Origin: Planctomycetota bacterium
Lineage (GTDB): Bacteria; Planctomycetota; GCA-002687715
Assembly (NCBI GenBank): GCA_009691765.1
Contig: SIAO01000013.1
Span: forward strand, 1-64,000
DNA: 64,000 nucleotides
Direction: 5' to 3'
The notes beneath the pieces were generated by a model, which had not been told where the DNA came from, did no database searches, and saw nothing but the letters and a program-made list of their open reading frames with translations. Below are positions 59,631-64,000 of the stretch, piece by piece. Position 1 is the stretch's first letter. Each line of letters starts with the position of its first letter. Both the position numbers and the translations under genes were made by a program.

Positions 59631-59863
59631 CGGCAGATTTCGTAGCCGTCCATGCCCGGCAACATCAAGTCGAGCAACGCCACGTCATAAGAACGCGAGA
59701 GTGCGAGATCGAGCCCACGGTCGCCCGTGTTGGCGGTCTCGACCACGAAGCCTTCCTTCTCGAGGTGGAAGCGGATGAGGTCGCGAATGTCGCCCTCGTC
59801 CTCAACCACGAGAACCCTCGGTTTCTGGCGATCTGTCGCCGTCGTCGTGGCGGTCCGGTTCAT
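59631..59863 (-). pseudogene. N-terminal fragment of a PhoB-like response regulator
   Basis: From ATG 59863, about 78 codons give a normal receiver domain start: RVLVVEDEGDIRDLIRFHLEKEGF, DVALLDLMLPGMDGYEICR, with the phospho-acceptor Asp in LLDLMLP. After ICR the homology ends and the frame runs into unrelated sequence until a TGA at 59458-59456. The rest of the receiver domain and the DNA-binding domain are missing, so it cannot regulate transcription in the normal way. Confidence 0.85.
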
Positions 59864-59969
59864 GGATGCACGCCTCGGCGCCTCGGGCGCCCGCTATGCA
59901 GGCTCATGTTGCCCTACTCGAGCTCCGCCACCAGTGTGCCTTGACTCTGTGAAGGCATGATGATGGGCT

Positions 59970-61316
59970 TCATCCTTGCGGCCCGGCATTCTTCATATTG
60001 CGCGCTGCGGCCTCCCCAGCCACCCAACCGGTGCTGAAAGCCGCCTGGAAATTGAACCCACCGATGGGGCCATCAAGGTCGAGCACTTCGCCGCACAAGT
60101 GCAATCCAGGGACAAGGCGGGATTCCATGCTGCGTGGATCGATTTCCGCCAAAGCCACGCCCCCACGCGTCACTTCCGCGTGATCAAAACCCCTGGAGCG
60201 CTTCACCTTCACAGTGCAGTGCTTCAAGGTGCGCAGCAGCGCAGCACGCTGCTCGCGACGCAGAGCACTGGTGCGTGCTCCTGATTCAAGCCCCGCGCGT
60301 GCGAGCAACACGGCACGAAGCCGCTGCGGCAGTCCCGACGGAAGCAGCGATTCCACGAATCGATCACTCTGTCGCGCCGCTGCTGCGAGCTGCTGGTCCA
60401 GCGCTTCTTCGGTGACAGACGCGACAAAATCCAATTCCACATCGGCGCCGCCGCGCGCTTCAACTTCGCCGGAAACATCCATGGGGCCCGGGCCCGAAAG
60501 TCCTTCGTGTGTGAACAAGAGCGGTTGCGCAAAGCGCTGCCACGCGCCAGACGCATCTTGCACACTCACCGCCGCGTCTTCGACACTCAGACCACTGAGC
60601 GCTCGCAAGTCGCGGTCGTCGACAAGCAACGGAGCCAGCGCCGGATACTGCGCGCTGATGCTGTGGCCGAAATGTGACGCCAAACCGTAGCCATCGCCAC
60701 GAGTTCCAGCGCGCGGCCAACTGCGCCCACCAGTGGCAATGATGACACGGCGCACATGAAACTCGCCACAGCTCGTGATGACGCGAAATGACGGTGCGGC
60801 GTTGACGTCCGTGATCACAGCAGGTGGCAGCGCTGGCTGTGCCGACGAAGCGGGCCGCTGTTCTTGCAACATCGAAGTCGCTGCGAACAGACTCACACTT
60901 TGCACTGCGCAGTTCTCACGCACATCCACTTTGGCCACCTGCGCCGCGCGCAGCAGTACATCGAGAACCACAGACGCGCGCCCGGCCTTGGGAAAAACCT
61001 TTTCGTATTCCTCTTCCTCGCTCTCGACACCGCGCTCTGCAAAGAACGCACGCAAGCGCGACGGTGGCAAGGCCTTGAAAGCGAAACGCAAAAACTCGCT
61101 TTGCGGAGCACGAAAGCTCTGCAACAGTGCGGCACCCTCACGCGTGGTGGTCAAGTTGCAACGACCGCCTCCGCTGATGAGGATCTTCGCGCCGCAGCGT
61201 TTGTTCTTTTCGAGCAGCACCACACGCGCACCAAGCGTGCCGGCGCGAATCGCCGCCATGAGCCCCGCCGCGCCGCCGCCGAGCACGGCAATGTCCGCAA
61301 CGCAGGGCTCAGGCAT
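59970..61316 (-). CDS. HI0933/BaiN-family flavoprotein
   Basis: A 448-residue NAD(P)/FAD-dependent protein. N-terminal DIAVLGGGAAGLMAAIRAG and the family motif KILISGGGRCNLT, with LGGRSWP-like ATGGRSWPRAGTRGDGYGLA and C-terminal GEVLDLDGPIGGFNFQAAFSTGWVAG. Members include predicted oxidoreductases and tRNA-modification-like relatives. Substrate is unknown. Its ATG directly abuts the stop of the upstream membrane-protein gene, so the two are cotranscribed. The 106 bp past its 3' end holds only a small GC hairpin. Confidence 0.9.
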   Translation of the reverse strand: MPEPCVADIAVLGGGAAGLMAAIRAGTLGARVVLLEKNKRCGAKILISGGGRCNLTTTREGAALLQSFRAPQSEFLRFAFKALPPSRLRAFFAERGVESEEEEYEKVFPKAGRASVVLDVLLRAAQVAKVDVRENCAVQSVSLFAATSMLQEQRPASSAQPALPPAVITDVNAAPSFRVITSCGEFHVRRVIIATGGRSWPRAGTRGDGYGLASHFGHSISAQYPALAPLLVDDRDLRALSGLSVEDAAVSVQDASGAWQRFAQPLLFTHEGLSGPGPMDVSGEVEARGGADVELDFVASVTEEALDQQLAAAARQSDRFVESLLPSGLPQRLRAVLLARAGLESGARTSALRREQRAALLRTLKHCTVKVKRSRGFDHAEVTRGGVALAEIDPRSMESRLVPGLHLCGEVLDLDGPIGGFNFQAAFSTGWVAGEAAARNMKNAGPQG

Positions 61317-62123
61317 TCAGTTCGTCTGCGTTCGGGCGGCGCTGAGATCACGCGCAATGCTGCGTGAGAATCCGAGAATCAACGCGGCAATAAGCGGCCA
61401 CACGCTCATCATGAGCGCGCCCGACAATGTGACCACGGTGACGCCAATGCGCACCGCTTTGGGAATGGCAGCAACATCTGCGTCCAGAGATTCGCCCGAA
61501 TCACGGGCCGCTTGCTCCAACACCGGCGTCACTTCACCAAAGAACGCGCCTGCCACATCCTGCAAAGCAGCGGCGGTGGCAGCATTCAATCCAATGATCA
61601 TCACGCAAGCGATGATGCCGACCCACTTGGCTGCTGGTCGCCGCAAGAACAGCATGATCCCGGCCACGAACATGGCCACATGCGCCGCCACGCCGAGCAG
61701 CCCGAGCGTCTGCAAACTTGACGACGCCGGACTGTCCATCGCGACTTTGATGCCACGGCTGACCGCTTGCGGCACACCTTCGCGCATCAGCACGTCGAAC
61801 CCGCGGCTGATCTTCTCGCGCTCTTCAGGAGTGGCTGCGCGTTTGAGCGCTTGATCCTTGGCTTGCTCGAACTGCGATTCCATCTGAATTCGTATCGTGT
61901 TCTCCATGTCGCCGCCGATACGCAGGGCAACAACCGTCGTGGTCCACCATGCATCAATGCATCCGCACGCAAGAGACAACAACAAACACCCCACAGCAAC
62001 GATCACCAACATTGCGCCCATAGAGCGTTGCGGCTGAACGGCTTGCTGGCCCGCGTACGCCCAAGGCGCTTGTGGCGGAACAGGCGCTGGGCCACTCGAG
62101 TTTGGGGTCGATTCATCGCTCAT
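61317..62123 (-). CDS. Membrane protein with Pro-rich N-terminus
   Basis: A 268-residue protein. About 30 Pro/Ala/Gln-rich cytoplasmic residues precede a first helix (GAMLVIVAVGCLLLSLACGC, 36-55). A charged loop of about 80 residues (EQAKDQALKRAATPEEREKI) follows, then helices at about 145-160, 168-188 and 233-252. No motif was recognised. ATG 62123, and it ends adjacent to the start of the flavoprotein gene, with no gap. Confidence 0.65.
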   Translation of the reverse strand: MSDESTPNSSGPAPVPPQAPWAYAGQQAVQPQRSMGAMLVIVAVGCLLLSLACGCIDAWWTTTVVALRIGGDMENTIRIQMESQFEQAKDQALKRAATPEEREKISRGFDVLMREGVPQAVSRGIKVAMDSPASSSLQTLGLLGVAAHVAMFVAGIMLFLRRPAAKWVGIIACVMIIGLNAATAAALQDVAGAFFGEVTPVLEQAARDSGESLDADVAAIPKAVRIGVTVVTLSGALMMSVWPLIAALILGFSRSIARDLSAARTQTN

Positions 62124-62308
62124 AGGTTGCTCCTTGGCTTGTTGGGTCGTGGCGTCGCACGACCAAACGTCCCAGCATGGGCACAGCTTAGCTCCACAAG
62201 CGGGCGTTGCTCAGGCGCTCCATATCGGCGAAACTCCCCCACATGCAGAGCGCGCTTCCGACATCCACGAGCAACTTGCCCCGCAACGAGGTCGCCGCTG
62301 ATTCAGAC

Positions 62309-63175
62309 ATGCCGGTGGCGCTGACGGTGCTCTTGCCGGCTTTCAACGAAGAAGCCGCGCTGGGGCCCGTGGTGACGGAAGTGCGGCGCGTCATGGCCGC
62401 CATCGGGAGCAACTACGAAATCCTCGTGGTGGATGACGCCAGTACCGATGGCACCGCAGCGCAGGCGCGTGCCCTTGGAGCACGCCTCGTGAGTCGCGCG
62501 CAACAAGGCGGCAGCGGCGCGTCGCGGAAGACCGGTGTCTTGGCTGCGCGCGGCGAGATCATCTTGATGATGGATGCCGACGGAACCTACGACGCCGAAG
62601 ATTTCCCAAAACTCCTTGAACACTTCCCCGCGTGGGACCAAGTGAACGGCGCCCGCGTCAGCGAAGAAGGGACTTTGAAAGCCCTGCGCGTTCCTGCGAA
62701 ATGGATGATCCGCCAAGTGGCTTGCCTCTTGGCCGGACGGCGCATCCCCGATTTGAACACTGGGATGAAAGCCTTCAAGCGCGAACCGATGCTGCGCTAC
62801 CTCTGGGTCGTGCCAGACGGTTTCTCTTGCGTGACTTCGATGACGCTCGCGTTTCTCACCAACGGACATCCGGTCCGCTGGGTGCGTGTGAATTACCGCC
62901 CGCGTATTGGACGCAGCAAGTTTCGGCCACTGCGCGACGGCACGCGCTACCTCATCACCGTCGTGCGCATGATCACGTACTTTCGCCCGCTGCGTGTGTT
63001 TGGGCCGATGGCGCTTTTGCTCTTCGTAACGAGCGCACTCAAAGCCGCGCATGATTTGCAGGTCGTGGGCGCCGGTTTGCAGGAGAGCACCATCGTGCTG
63101 AGCGTTGCTGCATTGATGGTGCTCGTGCTCGGCTTGCTCGCAGACCTCATCGTGGCGCAGAAGAGACTGTCTTGA
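62309..63175 (+). CDS. Family 2 glycosyltransferase (DPM1/GtrB-like)
   Basis: A 288-residue protein with GT-A fold: VLLPAFNEEAALGPVV, EILVVDDASTDGT, MMDADGTY (metal-binding Asp-x-Asp region) and RQVACLLAGRRIPDLNTGMKAFKR. Two C-terminal helices (about 228-245 and 260-280) anchor it in the membrane, as in polyprenyl-phosphate-sugar synthases. ATG 62309 starts directly at the fold. ATG 62243 would add 22 residues. It could supply lipid-linked sugar to a GT-C enzyme like the one at 16 kb, but they are far apart. Confidence 0.88.
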   Translation: MPVALTVLLPAFNEEAALGPVVTEVRRVMAAIGSNYEILVVDDASTDGTAAQARALGARLVSRAQQGGSGASRKTGVLAARGEIILMMDADGTYDAEDFPKLLEHFPAWDQVNGARVSEEGTLKALRVPAKWMIRQVACLLAGRRIPDLNTGMKAFKREPMLRYLWVVPDGFSCVTSMTLAFLTNGHPVRWVRVNYRPRIGRSKFRPLRDGTRYLITVVRMITYFRPLRVFGPMALLLFVTSALKAAHDLQVVGAGLQESTIVLSVAALMVLVLGLLADLIVAQKRLS

Positions 63176-64000
63176 GCACAGCGGGCCGCTCTACCTATGC
63201 GGCTGCAGCGCTCGCGCGCTTGCCGAGATTGTTGCAACTGCTCGACCGCGATCCGACCAGCCCGAGTCATGGTTGCTTCGATCGCGCTTGGTGGCATTTG
63301 CGCACCGCAGATTTTCCTTGCGGCATGAGTGAGGAAGGTGCATTGGCGCTGGCCTTGGCTGCGACACTGCCGATTCCAGAGTCCCCGTGGCACAACCAGC
63401 CGCGCATGAGCGCATGGGCGCAGGCTGCGATCAGTTTCGCCCGCAAGAGCAGTCATGCGGACGGTTCCTGTGACGACTACTACCCCTACGAACGCGCCTA
63501 TGGTGCGGCGGTGTTTTCGCTGCATGCCCTTGCGCATGCAGCAGAGCTCGTGGGATGCAGCGTCGAAGATCGCGAATTTCTTGAGCGGCGCGCGCGTTGG
63601 ATTGCGAAACACGATGAAAGCGGCACGCTTGCCAACCATCACGCCATCGCTGCCGCGGCTCTCGCTGCGACGGCCGCACTGTGCAATTCCGCCGAACTCC
63701 ACGCTGCGGCGCAGCGCAAAGTCGACGAAGTGTTGGCGCTGCAACATGCGGAAGGTTGGTTCACGGAATACGACGGATGCGATCCCGGCTACACCACGGT
63801 GACAGTGGATCATCTCGCCCGCTGTTGGCAACGCAGCGGCGATGCGCGCGTTCTTGCGGCGTTGGAGCGCGCATGCAACTTTCTTGAAAGCGTGCAGCAT
63901 CCCGATGGCACTTTTGGTGGTGAGTATGGCGCGCGCAATACGCACCATGTCGTCACGCATGGTTTCGAGTTGCTGGCACCTCGCATTCCCGCAGCGCGGC
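63172..64000 (+). CDS. Partial gene, all-helical enzyme-like protein
   Basis: TTG 63172 overlaps the glycosyltransferase stop (TTGA), and the frame remains open to the window edge, giving at least 276 codons. LARLPRLLQLLDRDPTSPSH, RAWWHLRTADFPCGMSEEGAL, SCDDYYPYERAYGAAVFSLHAL and YTTVTVDHLARCWQRSG have the helix-and-Gly/Asp-loop rhythm of alpha/alpha-toroid proteins such as heparinase or terpene-cyclase-like families. I recognise no definite family. Coupling to the glycosyltransferase suggests glycan metabolism. The C-terminus lies outside the window. Confidence 0.65.
   Translation, partial: MSTAGRSTYAAAALARLPRLLQLLDRDPTSPSHGCFDRAWWHLRTADFPCGMSEEGALALALAATLPIPESPWHNQPRMSAWAQAAISFARKSSHADGSCDDYYPYERAYGAAVFSLHALAHAAELVGCSVEDREFLERRARWIAKHDESGTLANHHAIAAAALAATAALCNSAELHAAAQRKVDEVLALQHAEGWFTEYDGCDPGYTTVTVDHLARCWQRSGDARVLAALERACNFLESVQHPDGTFGGEYGARNTHHVVTHGFELLAPRIPAAR

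Noticed and set aside
59456-59863. Complete 135-residue single-domain response regulator
   Set aside because: After GYEICR the sequence loses the conserved Thr/Ser and Lys regions and becomes Arg-rich out-of-frame translation, so it is a truncated gene.
60775-61854. 359-codon plus-strand frame opposite the HI0933-family flavoprotein
   Set aside because: It is Ser/Ala/Arg-rich shadow sequence with no leader or domain.

Overview
The window is 64 kb of GC-rich (about 60%), gene-dense bacterial chromosome. Lipoproteins, TolC/porin-type outer membrane proteins and periplasmic enzymes show a Gram-negative cell plan. I lean towards the phylum Planctomycetota. The reasons are the C-terminal domain of the secreted LVIVD-type protein, a short Hanks-type kinase, large secreted beta-helix and HEAT proteins, and Cys-rich small proteins of a kind I associate with that phylum. 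This is an inference, not a demonstrated placement.

Layout. 0.1-7.0 kb: a tripartite ABC efflux operon (Cys-rich small protein, TolC, HlyD, MacB-like ATPase, two FtsX-type permeases, lipoprotein). 7.1-15.5 kb: serC; an S1 protein overlapping a MurC-like ligase; an FKBP lipoprotein; a FdhF/YdeP-type molybdoenzyme; a small protein; a Ser/Thr kinase. 15.6-18.6 kb: a DUF486 gene with an internal stop, a membrane glycosyltransferase, a SnoaL-like protein, and tRNA-Pro(CGG) beside a repeat-bearing stretch and a 3' remnant of an alcohol dehydrogenase.

18.8-27.8 kb is the most distinctive block. It is an apparently complete quinohemoprotein amine dehydrogenase (QHNDH) locus: qhpG on the plus strand facing qhpF-A-D-C-B-E on the minus strand. 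It encodes the diheme alpha subunit, the beta-propeller, and the small gamma peptide carrying the cysteine tryptophylquinone (CTQ) cofactor. It also encodes the maturation set: a radical SAM crosslinker, a subtilisin-like protease, an ABC exporter and a flavoprotein. Every residue known to form crosslinks in the gamma subunit is present. fbp lies just upstream on the same strand.

28.9-36.8 kb: a MoxR ATPase overlapping a MATE transporter, a DUF6941-like protein, a secreted beta-helix protein, a HEAT-repeat protein and a DUF72 protein. 37.0-46.0 kb: a lipoate/2-oxoacid dehydrogenase block (lipA, E1 alpha, E1 beta, E2, a second E1 alpha, E3, then lipB beyond an EAL-HDOD gene), followed by acyl-CoA dehydrogenase. 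The complex probably oxidises branched-chain 2-oxoacids, with LipB/LipA supplying lipoyl groups.

51.1-59.9 kb is a phosphate/arsenate neighbourhood. It has three tandem OprP-like porins, an arsenate reductase fused to a Nudix hydrolase, a PiT phosphate transporter with its DUF47 partner, and a strange mosaic of truncated PhoB-, Pst- and PhoR-like pieces. The mosaic suggests that a Pst/Pho system was deleted here, or that the assembly is chimeric. The window closes with an HI0933-family flavoprotein, a membrane protein, a family-2 glycosyltransferase and a gene that runs off the edge.
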